Source: Pseudoprimorskyibacter insulae
Lineage (GTDB): Bacteria > Pseudomonadota > Alphaproteobacteria > Rhodobacterales > Rhodobacteraceae
Assembly: GCF_900302505.1 (NCBI RefSeq)
Contig: NZ_OMOJ01000011.1
Span: 1 to 64,000, forward strand
Reading direction: 5' to 3'
Length of the DNA stretch: 64,000 nucleotides
In this document: positions 16,746-24,510 of the stretch, in pieces
How the letters are laid out: every line of letters starts with the position of its first letter
Position numbering within the stretch: position 1 is the stretch's first letter
The notes under the pieces: model-generated
Told to the model about the DNA's origin: nothing
Seen by the model: the letters and a program-made list of their open reading frames with translations, nothing else
Databases searched by the model: none
Program-made: the position numbers and the translations under genes

Positions 16746-16961
16746 TTAGCCTAGGAAGATGCCGATGATGACGGTCATCAGGCCAATCACCGATACGAAC
16801 AGCGACCCTATGTTCAGCGGCATGGCCTTCTGAACCACCACGCGCAATTCGTCATCGCTCAGCCCGGCTTTGCGGGCGCGGGCGACTTTGACGATGCTCA
16901 GAACCAGTCCGATCAGCCCCAACAGTGAAATTGCGGCCCCTGTCCAGATCACGGCGTCCAT
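16746..16961 (-). CDS. Small two-helix membrane protein
   Basis: This 71-residue protein has two hydrophobic segments (about 4-24 and 49-70) joined by a basic and acidic loop (KVARARKAGLSDDELRVVVQ). It is convergent with the FadJ-like gene, 5 bases away, and divergent from gapR. I recognise no named domain. Confidence 0.65.
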   Translation of the reverse strand: MDAVIWTGAAISLLGLIGLVLSIVKVARARKAGLSDDELRVVVQKAMPLNIGSLFVSVIGLMTVIIGIFLG

Positions 16962-17080
16962 GGTTGTTCCCCTTCGTGGCTATGCTCGTGCGGGCGGTAA
17001 TCGAATGCCGCCGTGTGTTCAACCCTTGATGGGAAGCGCAGGGGGCGGTATCGAAGGGGCCTCATTGGCAGGAGAGCAAC

Positions 17081-17350
17081 ATGGACCCGATCGAAGACAA
17101 TGCCGCCGAGGCCAACTACCGGGTGACCGCAGGAGAGCTGCGCCAGTTCATCGAACGGTTGGAGCGGCTGGACGAAGAGAAAAAAGTGATCGCCGAGCAG
17201 ATGAAGGAAGTGATGGCCGAAGCCAAAGGGCGCGGCTATGACACCAAGGTGATCCGCAAGGTCATCGCCCTGCGCAAGCGTGAACCCGATGACATCGCAG
17301 AAGAAGAAGCAGTGCTTGAAATGTACAAAGAAGCGCTGGGCATGAGCTAA
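17081..17350 (+). CDS. gapR: GapR family DNA-binding protein (DUF2312)
   Basis: This 89-residue protein is of the DUF2312 family, whose Caulobacter member GapR binds overtwisted AT-rich DNA and helps topoisomerases during replication and transcription. The family core is visible: an N-terminal helix LRQFIERLERLDEEKKVIAEQ and the segment GRGYDTKVIRKVIALRK, followed by EEEAVLEMYKEALGM. It is single-copy in this window and has a Rho-independent terminator 43 bases downstream, so it is probably a single-gene unit. Confidence 0.92.
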   Translation: MDPIEDNAAEANYRVTAGELRQFIERLERLDEEKKVIAEQMKEVMAEAKGRGYDTKVIRKVIALRKREPDDIAEEEAVLEMYKEALGMS

Positions 17351-17392
17351 GCGCCGACATCGGCAAATGTAACAGTTTTTTGACTTCGATCA

Positions 17393-17416
17393 GGGCGGCC
17401 TTTGGGGCCGCCCTTT
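17393..17416 (+). terminator. Rho-independent terminator after gapR
   Basis: GGGCGGCC at 17393-17400 pairs with GGCCGCCC at 17406-17413 across a 5-base loop and is followed by TTTA. A T5-6 run at about 17376-17381 lies just before it. Confidence 0.75.
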
Positions 17417-17454
17417 ATGATTGCGGCATCCCATTTCTAATCAGGAGACGCCGT

Positions 17455-18393
17455 ATGAACATGCCCGATCCCGCGCCCAGCACCGAAGCCGCCGAAGTAG
17501 TTACGCCTGTTCAGAAACCGTCTGTTCCCCAGCCAACGCCCGATCAGATCCGCATGGCGTTTGAATCCGGCAAATACCCCTATCGCCGCAAAATGGCGCG
17601 CCGCGAATACGAATTGCAGAAGGCCGCGCTTCAGTCTGAATTGCTGAAGGTTCAGCTGTGGGCGCAAGAAACCGGACAGAAATTTGTTTTGCTGTTCGAA
17701 GGCCGTGATGCGGCGGGCAAAGGCGGCACGATCAAACGGTTCATGGAGCATCTGAACCCGCGGTCGGCGCGTGTGGTCGCGCTCAATAAACCGACGTGGG
17801 AAGAAAAGGGGCAGTGGTATTTCCAACGTTACATCAAGGAACTGCCCACCGTCGGCGAAATGGTGTTCTATGATCGGTCTTGGTACAATCGCGCGGGCGT
17901 GGAACGGGTCATGGGCTTTTGTGAACCGAATGAATACCTCGAATTCATGCGCCAGACGCCAGATCTGGAACGGATGCTGGTCCGCTCTGGCATTCGCCTT
18001 TACAAATATTGGTTCTCGGTCACGCAGACCGAACAGCGCAACCGGTTCAAATCGCGTGAAACCGATCCGCTTAAGCAGTGGAAGCTTAGCCCGATCGACA
18101 AGGCCAGCCTTGATAAGTGGGACGATTACACCGAAGCCAAAGAGGCGATGTTCTTCTACACCGACACCGCCGACGCGCCTTGGACGGTGATCAAGTCCAA
18201 CGACAAGAAGCGCGCCCGCCTGAACTGCATGCGTCATTTCCTGTCGACGCTGGATTATCCGGGCAAAGATCCTTCGATCGCCACCGCGCCCGATCCATTG
18301 ATCGTGGCCGGGGCGCATCACGTCATTCACCGGTCTGACCACATTCTGGGCACGGCGCTGCACCCCGAAACGCGCAAGGCGGCCAAGGCCTAA
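17455..18393 (+). CDS. ppk2: Polyphosphate kinase 2
   Basis: This 312-residue cytosolic PPK2 interconverts polyphosphate and nucleoside di- or triphosphates. Motifs are Walker A-like FEGRDAAGKGGTIKRF, LNPRSARVVALNKP, Walker B/lid region EMVFYDRSWYNRAGVERVMGF and KYWFSVTQTEQRNRF, all typical of single-domain PPK2. The ATG at 17455 follows CAGGAGACGCCGT; a longer frame from 17380 overlaps the terminator stem. The first 50 residues are Pro-rich and probably disordered. It stands alone between the gapR terminator and a structured RNA region. Confidence 0.93.
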   Translation: MNMPDPAPSTEAAEVVTPVQKPSVPQPTPDQIRMAFESGKYPYRRKMARREYELQKAALQSELLKVQLWAQETGQKFVLLFEGRDAAGKGGTIKRFMEHLNPRSARVVALNKPTWEEKGQWYFQRYIKELPTVGEMVFYDRSWYNRAGVERVMGFCEPNEYLEFMRQTPDLERMLVRSGIRLYKYWFSVTQTEQRNRFKSRETDPLKQWKLSPIDKASLDKWDDYTEAKEAMFFYTDTADAPWTVIKSNDKKRARLNCMRHFLSTLDYPGKDPSIATAPDPLIVAGAHHVIHRSDHILGTALHPETRKAAKA

Positions 18394-18412
18394 GGCTCGC
18401 CCCGTCATACAC

Positions 18413-18576
18413 CCATCAGCGCAGGCACGCGTTGCGCTGATGGCACCGTCCCGGCCGGTCTGCCGGCTGGGCTTGCCTTCATGAAATCGCTCCGTCACAC
18501 TTCGGCGGCTGACCTCAAGGCATTTGAGGAAGTCGCGCTGGTTTCCTGACCCGTGCAAGGCTAAGCCTTGCGGGTC
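18413..18576 (+). ncRNA. Run of four strong hairpins before the MATE gene (leader RNA or terminator cluster)
   Basis: Four stems lie in the 207 bases between ppk2 and the MATE gene. They are: 18413-18423 with 18433-18443 (11 bp, perfect); 18450-18458 with 18463-18471 (9 bp with one G-T pair, loop TCTG); 18513-18518 with 18524-18529 (6 bp, CCTCAA/TTGAGG); and 18548-18561 with 18565-18576 (5 bp plus 7 bp, 2-base bulge, loop TAA). The last ends 24 bases before the MATE start. No single stem has a T tract. It could be a riboswitch-like leader, a small RNA, or ppk2 3'-end structure; I match it to no known class. Confidence 0.45.
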
Positions 18577-18600
18577 CGCCCGGTATTCAAAGGACGTTTC

Positions 18601-19959
18601 ATGACGGATCAGACATTGTCGCCGCTTGGCCATTTTCGGGCTTTGCTGGTTCTTGGCCTGCCTCTGATTGGCGGGCATTTGGCCCAATTTGCCATCGGGT
18701 TGACCGATACTATTATGCTGGGCTGGTACGGCGTGGCCGAACTGGCTGCGCTGACATTGGCGACGACTTGGTTCTTTGTTCTGTTCCTTCTGGGCAGCGG
18801 CTTTGCTTGGGCAGTGATGCCGATGGTCGCCAGCTTCCACGCCGAACAGGATCAGCAAAGCGTGCGCCGGGCCACGCGCATGGGGCTTTGGCTGTCGGGG
18901 TTCTTCTTTTGCGCTGCCTTGCCCCTGATGCTGTGGTCGCGGCCAATCTTCTTGGCCTTGGGGCAAGCGCCCGATCTGGCCGAGATGGCCCAGACCTACC
19001 TGCGGATTGCGGGGCTTGGCATGTTGCCCGCCTTGGGCGTGATGGTGCTAAAATCCTACCTCGCCGCGCTAGAGCGGACACAGACGATTTTCTGGATCAC
19101 GGTCGGGGCGGCGGTGCTGAACGGCGTGGCCAACTATATCCTGATCTTCGGCAATTTCGGTGCGCCCGAACTGGGCATTCGCGGCGGTGCGCTGGCGTCA
19201 CTGATGACCAGCCTGCTGTCGTTCGCGGCGGTTGTTGTCTATGCGGTCCGCATCTTGCCGGAACACGCGTTGTTCCAACGCTTCTGGCGGGCGGATGGCG
19301 AAATGTTGCGCCGGGTGTTTCAGCTTGGCTGGCCCATCGGCCTGACCAACCTGTCCGAGGTCGGCCTGTTCGCCAGCAGTGCTTTTATGGTCGGCTGGCT
19401 GGGTACGGTGCCGCTTGCGGCGCATGGCATCGCGCTTCAGGTGGCCACGGCGACCTTTATGATCCATCTGGGCCTTAGCAATGCGGCGACCGTGCGGGCG
19501 GGCGCGGCCCTTGGGCGGCGCGACGTGGCCGGGCTGACTCGCGGGGCCAAGGTGGCCAGCATGACATCGCTGATGATTGCCGTTGTCGCCTCGACCGCGT
19601 TCTTTGCGATCCCCGAAGTGCTGATCCGCCCCTTCCTTGATCCGGCGGAACCAAAGCTGGATGAGATCATGTTGATCGGCACCGGGCTATTGGCGCTCGC
19701 TGCTCTGTTCCAGATGTTCGACGGTGCGCAGGTCATCGCGCTTGGCCTGTTGCGCGGCGTGCAAGACACCCGCGTGCCGATGATCATGGCGGCGACGGCC
19801 TATTGGGTGATCGGCCTGCCTGCGGGCTATGTGCTGGCCTTCGTCGCGGGCCTTGGGGCCAAGGGCATTTGGATTGGCTTGGTGCTTGGCCTGTCTGCGG
19901 CGGCGGTCATGCTGCTGTGGCGGTTCTGGCGGCATTCGGTCCCGGCTTTGCCGCGCTAG
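18601..19959 (+). CDS. MATE family multidrug/metabolite exporter (NorM type)
   Basis: This 452-residue inner-membrane exporter has about 12 helices and repeated MATE blocks: GLPLIGGHLAQFAIGLTDTI near the start, and AVLNGVANYILIFGNFGAPE and GWPIGLTNLSEVGLFASSA in the middle. NorM-type members expel cationic drugs against sodium or protons. The ATG at 18601 follows AAAGGACGTTTC; an earlier in-frame start at 18568 lies within a stem-loop. The structured region upstream could control it. Confidence 0.92.
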   Translation: MTDQTLSPLGHFRALLVLGLPLIGGHLAQFAIGLTDTIMLGWYGVAELAALTLATTWFFVLFLLGSGFAWAVMPMVASFHAEQDQQSVRRATRMGLWLSGFFFCAALPLMLWSRPIFLALGQAPDLAEMAQTYLRIAGLGMLPALGVMVLKSYLAALERTQTIFWITVGAAVLNGVANYILIFGNFGAPELGIRGGALASLMTSLLSFAAVVVYAVRILPEHALFQRFWRADGEMLRRVFQLGWPIGLTNLSEVGLFASSAFMVGWLGTVPLAAHGIALQVATATFMIHLGLSNAATVRAGAALGRRDVAGLTRGAKVASMTSLMIAVVASTAFFAIPEVLIRPFLDPAEPKLDEIMLIGTGLLALAALFQMFDGAQVIALGLLRGVQDTRVPMIMAATAYWVIGLPAGYVLAFVAGLGAKGIWIGLVLGLSAAAVMLLWRFWRHSVPALPR

Positions 19960-20021
19960 GCGCTTGCACGCGGGCCGGGGCTGGGCCAAAACGGCGCGAA
20001 CGCTAACATCGGGGCAGGATC

Positions 20022-20921
20022 ATGCAAAAAGCCGATTGGATCGCCGTGGACTGGGGCACGTCGCATATGCGCGCCTGGGCCATGGACGCACAGGACAAGG
20101 TGATCGCCGAACGTCATAGCGACCGGGGCATGGGGCAGATCACACCTGATCAATACCCCGGTGTTCTGGCGGATCTGATGGGCGAGTTGCTGCCCGATGG
20201 TCCGGTTCAGGCGATCATCTGCGGCATGGCCGGTGCCCGTCAGGGCTGGGTTGAGGCGCCCTATACCGCCGTTCCCTGTAACCCGCCGTCCGCTGCGACC
20301 GCCGTTCAGGTACAGGCTGGCCAGATCGCCGCATTCATCCTGCCGGGTGTGTCACAAGCCAGCCCGCCTGACGTAATGCGCGGCGAGGAAACGCAGATCG
20401 CGGGCTTCATGGCCGCCAATTCCAAGTTCGACGGGGTGATTTGCCTGCCCGGCACCCATACGAAATGGGTCCATGTCAGCGCGGGCGAAATCGTCAGCTT
20501 TCAGACCTTCATGAGCGGCGAGATTTTCGCTCTGCTGTCTGGCCAATCCGTGCTGCGCCATTCCGTGGCCGGCGATGGCTGGTCGGATGAGGCTTTTGCC
20601 GAGGCCGTCGCCGATGCCATGGCCCGCCCCGGCACGCTGGCGGCAAAACTGTTTTCGATCCGCGCCGATGGGCTGCTGAATGGCACCGGGGCCGATGTGG
20701 CCCGTGCGCGCTTGTCAGGGCTGTTGATCGGCCTCGAACTGGCGGGGGCGCGGCCTTATTGGCTGGGGCAGGATATCGCGCTGGTGGGGGCTGCCCCCCT
20801 ATGCCGCCTTTATCAATCGGCCCTGTCCGCGCAAGGCGCACCCGCCCGTATTGCCGATGTCACGGAAATGACCCTCGCAGGCTTGATCGCTGCACACGCC
20901 ACCTTGAAGGATCCGCAATGA
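20022..20921 (+). CDS. dgoK: 2-dehydro-3-deoxygalactonokinase
   Basis: This 299-residue cytosolic kinase phosphorylates 2-dehydro-3-deoxy-D-galactonate with ATP, step four of the De Ley-Doudoroff galactose route. The start ADWIAVDWGTSHMRAWAMD is the phosphate loop of the DgoK family, and CLPGTHTKWVHV and FQTFMSGEIFALLSG are further family blocks. It overlaps dgoA by 4 bases (ATGA). The dehydrogenase and dehydratase likely to feed it lie at 53.1-55.8 kb in the GguAB locus. Confidence 0.93.
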   Translation: MQKADWIAVDWGTSHMRAWAMDAQDKVIAERHSDRGMGQITPDQYPGVLADLMGELLPDGPVQAIICGMAGARQGWVEAPYTAVPCNPPSAATAVQVQAGQIAAFILPGVSQASPPDVMRGEETQIAGFMAANSKFDGVICLPGTHTKWVHVSAGEIVSFQTFMSGEIFALLSGQSVLRHSVAGDGWSDEAFAEAVADAMARPGTLAAKLFSIRADGLLNGTGADVARARLSGLLIGLELAGARPYWLGQDIALVGAAPLCRLYQSALSAQGAPARIADVTEMTLAGLIAAHATLKDPQ

Positions 20922-21529
20922 CCCATCGCAACGTTATCGCCATTCTGCGCGGCATCACCCCGGACCAAGCCGCCGAGGCCGCCATCGCCTTGGTTGAGGC
21001 CGGGATCACCATCATTGAGGTTCCGCTCAATTCGCCCGAGCCGCTGAACAGCATCGCCCGGATGATCGAGGCCGTGGGCGACCGCGCGCTGATCGGGGCC
21101 GGGACGGTCTTGACGGTTGAGCAGGTGGCCGATCTGGCCGCCATCGGCGCGGCATTGGTCGTCTCGCCCGATTGCAACCCTGAGGTCATCGCCGCCACCA
21201 AGGCCGCTGGCATGCTGTCCTATCCCGGCGTCATGACGCCGACCGAATGCTTTGCCGCGCTGCGGGCCGGGGCGGATGGGCTGAAATTCTTCCCCGCCTT
21301 CCTGACCGGCACCAAAGGGCTGGCGGCGATCAAGGCCGTTCTGCCGCCGGACACGGCCACCTATGCGGTCGGCGGTGTTGGCCCGGCGCAGTTTGCCGAT
21401 TGGCAGGCGGTGGGCGTGACCGGCTTTGGCATGGGGTCGAACCTGTTCAAACCGGGCATGGCAACGGGTGACATCGCCGCCAACGCTCGTGAGGTGGTCG
21501 CCGCCTATGACGCGGCTTTCCCGGCCTGA
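20918..21529 (+). CDS. dgoA: 2-dehydro-3-deoxy-6-phosphogalactonate aldolase
   Basis: This 203-residue class I aldolase cleaves KDPGal to pyruvate and glyceraldehyde 3-phosphate. The Schiff-base Lys is K123 (GLKFFPA) and the catalytic Glu is E34 (IIEVPLNSP), as in the KDPG/KDPGal aldolase family. The start is the ATG at 20918, overlapping the dgoK stop, which indicates translational coupling. A Rho-independent terminator follows at 21564, so dgoKA form a closed two-gene unit. Confidence 0.94.
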   Translation: MTHRNVIAILRGITPDQAAEAAIALVEAGITIIEVPLNSPEPLNSIARMIEAVGDRALIGAGTVLTVEQVADLAAIGAALVVSPDCNPEVIAATKAAGMLSYPGVMTPTECFAALRAGADGLKFFPAFLTGTKGLAAIKAVLPPDTATYAVGGVGPAQFADWQAVGVTGFGMGSNLFKPGMATGDIAANAREVVAAYDAAFPA

Positions 21530-21563
21530 CCCGGTAATCCTTCGGGATTTTTGATTAATTATT

Positions 21564-21594
21564 GGGCAGTCCTGCCGGGGCTGCCCTGTTTTTT
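21564..21594 (+). terminator. Rho-independent terminator after dgoA
   Basis: GGGCAG at 21564-21569 pairs with CTGCCC at 21581-21586 and is followed by TGTTTTTT. It separates dgoKA from the urease cluster. Confidence 0.8.
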
Positions 21595-21708
21595 GACATT
21601 CTGCCAGGTGAATCCTGCCTTTCCTCCGGCATCGGCCTTGTGACTCGCCATGGCTCCGCAGCAATTTGAGGCAAAGTTGCAGGGGGTGCCAAAATTCTGG
21701 ACGCAAGC

Positions 21709-22530
21709 GTGATATCCGCCGCAGACACGGCCAAGGCCCAACGGGCGCGGGGGGCTTTGCGCCTGTCCGCGCGTCGGCGCGGCCCGCTGTCCGAGATTGG
21801 CGAGCTGTATCAGGCGGGCTCTATGAGGCTGCTGTTCCCGCAGCGGCGCGGCCCGGCCCTGTCGGCGGTAATGTTGAACACCGCAGGCGGCGTGACGGGC
21901 GGCGATCAGTTCGCCCTAGACCTAGAGGCCGAGGCGGGCAGCCATCTGACCATCTCGACCCAAGCGGCCGAACGGATCTATCGCGCACAGCCCGGACCGT
22001 CGGGGCAAGTCACCAACCGTTTGGTTTTGCGCGACAATACCCGCGTGGATTGGTTGCCGCAGGAAACCATTCTGTTCGATCAGGCGTCGCTGTCGCGGCG
22101 GCTTGAGATCGATATGACCGCCTCATCCCGTCTACTAGCCTGCGAAGCGTTGGTCTTTGGCCGCCGCGCCATGGGCGAAACGGTGGACCAATTGCACCTG
22201 ACCGACCGGATTGACCTGCGGATCGATGGGCGCTTGGCCTTTGCCGACCGTCTGCGCCTGACCAGCAATGCCGAGGCGCAACTGGCCCGGATCGGTGTGG
22301 CAGGCGGCGCGGTCGCCATGGCGACGATCCTTTTCGCAGCATCGGGCGCGGCGGGCCATGTGCCAGCCTTGCGCGACATGCTGCCAAACACAGGCGGCGT
22401 CAGCGCCCTAAGCGGCGATCTAATCGTGCTGCGGGTGCTGGGCGCCGATTCCTACGCATTGCGCCAATCGGTTTTGCCGGTTCTGGCCCACCTCAACCAA
22501 GCGGCCTTGCCGCGGACCTGGATGATCTGA
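21709..22530 (+). CDS. ureD: Urease accessory protein UreD
   Basis: This 273-residue chaperone binds apo-urease together with UreF and UreG for nickel insertion. Family blocks are [47 protein letters not shown] (parts) and [21 protein letters not shown]. The start is a GTG at 21709 with no clear ribosome site; the frame is closed upstream by a stop at 21667, so the true start lies between. It is the first gene of the urease cluster and ureA begins 1 base after its stop. Confidence 0.92.
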   Translation: MISAADTAKAQRARGALRLSARRRGPLSEIGELYQAGSMRLLFPQRRGPALSAVMLNTAGGVTGGDQFALDLEAEAGSHLTISTQAAERIYRAQPGPSGQVTNRLVLRDNTRVDWLPQETILFDQASLSRRLEIDMTASSRLLACEALVFGRRAMGETVDQLHLTDRIDLRIDGRLAFADRLRLTSNAEAQLARIGVAGGAVAMATILFAASGAAGHVPALRDMLPNTGGVSALSGDLIVLRVLGADSYALRQSVLPVLAHLNQAALPRTWMI

Positions 22531-22531
22531 C

Positions 22532-22834
22532 ATGCAATTAACCCCCCGTGAAAAAGACAAACTTCTGGTGGCCATGGCCGCAATCGTGGCCCGCAAACGG
22601 CTTGAGCGCGGCGTGAAACTGAACCACCCCGAAGCGATTGCCCTGATTACGGATGCAGTGGTCGAAGGCGCGCGCGACGGGCGCAGCGTGGCCGATCTGA
22701 TGCAGGCGGGGGCGCAGGTCATCAGCCGCGACCAATGCATGGAGGGCATCCCCGAGATGATCCACGAAGTGCAGGTCGAGGCCACCTTTCCCGACGGCAC
22801 CAAACTGGTGACCGTTCACAACCCAATTCGATAA
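22532..22834 (+). CDS. ureA: Urease gamma subunit
   Basis: This 100-residue gamma subunit of urease starts [20 protein letters not shown] and has the family stretch [21 protein letters not shown] and [21 protein letters not shown]. It assembles with UreB and UreC into the nickel enzyme that hydrolyses urea. The size is normal. It is followed after 17 bases by a membrane microprotein gene rather than directly by ureB. Confidence 0.97.
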   Translation: MQLTPREKDKLLVAMAAIVARKRLERGVKLNHPEAIALITDAVVEGARDGRSVADLMQAGAQVISRDQCMEGIPEMIHEVQVEATFPDGTKLVTVHNPIR

Positions 22835-22851
22835 CAACAGGGACCGATCCG

Positions 22852-23022
22852 ATGAAAAAAGCTGTGTTCTTCACGTCTCTCCTTGCGACCCCGGCCATGG
22901 CCCATGACGGCGTGCATCTGCACCCGCATGACGGCGCAAGCTGGATGGTCGTTGCGGCGGCGCTGGCAGTGATCCTTGGGGCAGGGGCCTTGAAACTGGC
23001 CAGCACCCGGAGCCGCGCATGA
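22852..23022 (+). CDS. Exported or membrane microprotein with His-rich segment in urease operon
   Basis: This 56-residue protein has a signal-like N-terminus ([17 protein letters not shown]), then [14 protein letters not shown] (four His in 11 residues), then one hydrophobic helix (about 33-48) and a basic end. The ATG at 22852 follows a modest ribosome site (AGGGACCGATCCG). Its stop overlaps the ureB start by 4 bases, indicating translational coupling. His residues outside the membrane hint at nickel binding, but this is inference. I know no name for it. Confidence 0.75.
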   Translation: MKKAVFFTSLLATPAMAHDGVHLHPHDGASWMVVAAALAVILGAGALKLASTRSRA

Positions 23023-23324
23023 TCCCCGGAGAGCTGTTTCCAGCTGATGGCGATCTGATCCTGAACGCGGATCGCGAGGCCATCACGCTGACCGTTGCCA
23101 ATACGGGCGACCGGCCTGTGCAGGTCGGCAGTCACTATCATTTTGCCGAAACCAACCCCGCATTGGACTTTGACCGCGATGCGGCACGGGGCATGCGTCT
23201 GGACATCGCCGCAGGCACAGCCGTGCGGTTTGAACCGGGCCAGCGACGCGATGTCGCGCTTATCCCGATCGCGGGCGGGCGCAAGATCTACGGGTTTAAT
23301 CAGAAGGTCATGGGCGCGTTGTAG
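23019..23324 (+). CDS. ureB: Urease beta subunit
   Basis: This 101-residue beta subunit has the family start [20 protein letters not shown] and the conserved [18 protein letters not shown] and [18 protein letters not shown] blocks. It forms part of the urease trimer. The length is normal for a stand-alone beta subunit. It overlaps the microprotein gene by 4 bases. The catalytic subunit gene ureC follows only after two unrelated genes. Confidence 0.97.
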   Translation: MIPGELFPADGDLILNADREAITLTVANTGDRPVQVGSHYHFAETNPALDFDRDAARGMRLDIAAGTAVRFEPGQRRDVALIPIAGGRKIYGFNQKVMGAL

Positions 23325-23357
23325 CGCTGTGCATGTGTGTGCGTTTTGGATCGTCGA

Positions 23358-23756
23358 ATGAAGCTGATTGCTGCGATTTTTGGGGCCTGTTTGGGGGCAT
23401 CTGCCGCCATGGGGCAGACCCTTGATTGCGATAATGCGACAAGTCAGGCCGAAATGACTGGTTGTGCATCAATGGCTTACGATGCAGCCGATGCCGAGCT
23501 GAACCGTCAGTGGAAGCGGGCCATGGCCGCGATGAAGCAGATGGACCGATATTCGCCAAATGCTCAACCTTCGGGCGAAGACGTCCTGAGGCAAGCGCAG
23601 CGGGCTTGGATCGCTTTTCGCGACCCCGCCTGCGAGGCCGAGAGCTATTTGGCGCGGGGCGGAACGATGCAGAACCAGCTATTCTACGTTTGCCTTGAAA
23701 GGCTGAGTCGCCAGCGGGCGGAGGATCTTCGCCTCATCGCCGACGGCTTGAATTAA
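23358..23756 (+). CDS. LprI/DUF1311-like exported protein
   Basis: This 132-residue protein has a signal peptide (MKLIAAIFGACLGASAAMG, cleavage near GQ) and an LprI/DUF1311 domain with the usual Cys pattern: LDCDNATSQAEMTGCASMAYDAADAELNR (Cys in CDNA and GCAS), later RDPACEAES and VCLERL. LprI members inhibit lysozyme in Mycobacterium, but most DUF1311 proteins have no proven role. I chose the ATG at 23358 because it begins the signal peptide. It is inserted between ureB and the Pro/Ala/Lys-rich gene in the same direction. Confidence 0.85.
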   Translation: MKLIAAIFGACLGASAAMGQTLDCDNATSQAEMTGCASMAYDAADAELNRQWKRAMAAMKQMDRYSPNAQPSGEDVLRQAQRAWIAFRDPACEAESYLARGGTMQNQLFYVCLERLSRQRAEDLRLIADGLN

Positions 23757-23799
23757 TGAGTGGAGCGCGCACCGCATGCAATTTCAAAGGAGCGGACCA

Positions 23800-24507
23800 A
23801 TGAGCCTTATGACCAACCCTCTCAATTTCACAGCGGCCTGTATCAAGGCCTCGGGTGAGCTTTATGTAGAAAACATGCGCACGCTGCGCGTGTTCACCGA
23901 TGCCGCGGTTCAGTCGCAACTGGCGTTCTTCGGTCTGGCCCATCCGCTGCACTATCTGGGTGAGCCGCCGGTGGCCGCAGAGCCTGTTGCAGCGCCCGCG
24001 CCCAAGGCGGCGCCTGCCGCGAAAAAGCCGCCCGCGACGCGCAAACCGGCGGCCCGCAAAGCCGCGCCGAAACCGGCGGCCAAGCCTGCCGCGAAAGCCG
24101 CCCCAAAACCCGCACCGGCCAAACCGGCCCCCGCGCCGAAACCGGCGGCCAAGGTCGAGGCCGCTGCGCCCGCCGCCAAGCCTGCACCGCAGGCCGTCCC
24201 GAAAGCCGAGGCACCAGCACCTGCCGCCAAGCCCGCCGCCGCGCAAGCCGCGCCAGCCGTGGCAAAAGCAGCGCCCGCACCAGAGGTGAAGCCCGCACCT
24301 GCGCCAGCGACCAAACCCGCACCGGCCCCGGCAGCACAAGTTGCGCCCGCGCAAAAACCGGCAGCCCCTGCACCGGCCCCGAAACCTGTCGCCCCGGCTG
24401 TCAAAGCCGAAGCCCCGAAACCCGCTGAGGCAAAACCGCAAACTGCGACGCGTGCACCGTCCGCGCCGCCTGCGATGCCTGCCAGCAAACCCGTCCTTAA
24501 GGAGTGA
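23800..24507 (+). CDS. Protein with short helical head and long Pro/Ala/Lys-rich tail in urease operon
   Basis: This 235-residue protein has an N-terminal head of about 58 residues (MSLMTNPLNFTAACIKASGE ... FFGLAHPLHYLG) that is phasin-like in character. About 170 residues of degenerate A-P-K repeats follow, strongly basic and without other motifs. The ATG at 23800 follows AAAGGAGCGGACC. The tail resembles histone H1-like or cell-envelope spanning tails. The repeat also makes the DNA at 23985-24480 low in complexity. It lies 3 bases before ureC, so it is surely co-transcribed. The function is unknown. Confidence 0.8.
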   Translation: MSLMTNPLNFTAACIKASGELYVENMRTLRVFTDAAVQSQLAFFGLAHPLHYLGEPPVAAEPVAAPAPKAAPAAKKPPATRKPAARKAAPKPAAKPAAKAAPKPAPAKPAPAPKPAAKVEAAAPAAKPAPQAVPKAEAPAPAAKPAAAQAAPAVAKAAPAPEVKPAPAPATKPAPAPAAQVAPAQKPAAPAPAPKPVAPAVKAEAPKPAEAKPQTATRAPSAPPAMPASKPVLKE

Positions 24508-24510
24508 TAC

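Noticed and set aside
18413-18576. Guanidine-II (mini-ykkC) riboswitch before the MATE gene
   Set aside because: That class has two similar hairpins with ACGR loops; the loops here do not match.
17437-18966. Open frame (509 codons) opposite ppk2 and the start of the MATE gene
   Set aside because: It spans two real genes and the hairpin region, and its translation is of low complexity in Gln, Arg and His, typical of an antisense shadow.
23985-24480. Tandem repeat or CRISPR-like array
   Set aside because: The repetition is codon-level A-P-K coding repetition of uneven length, with no constant repeat or spacer units.
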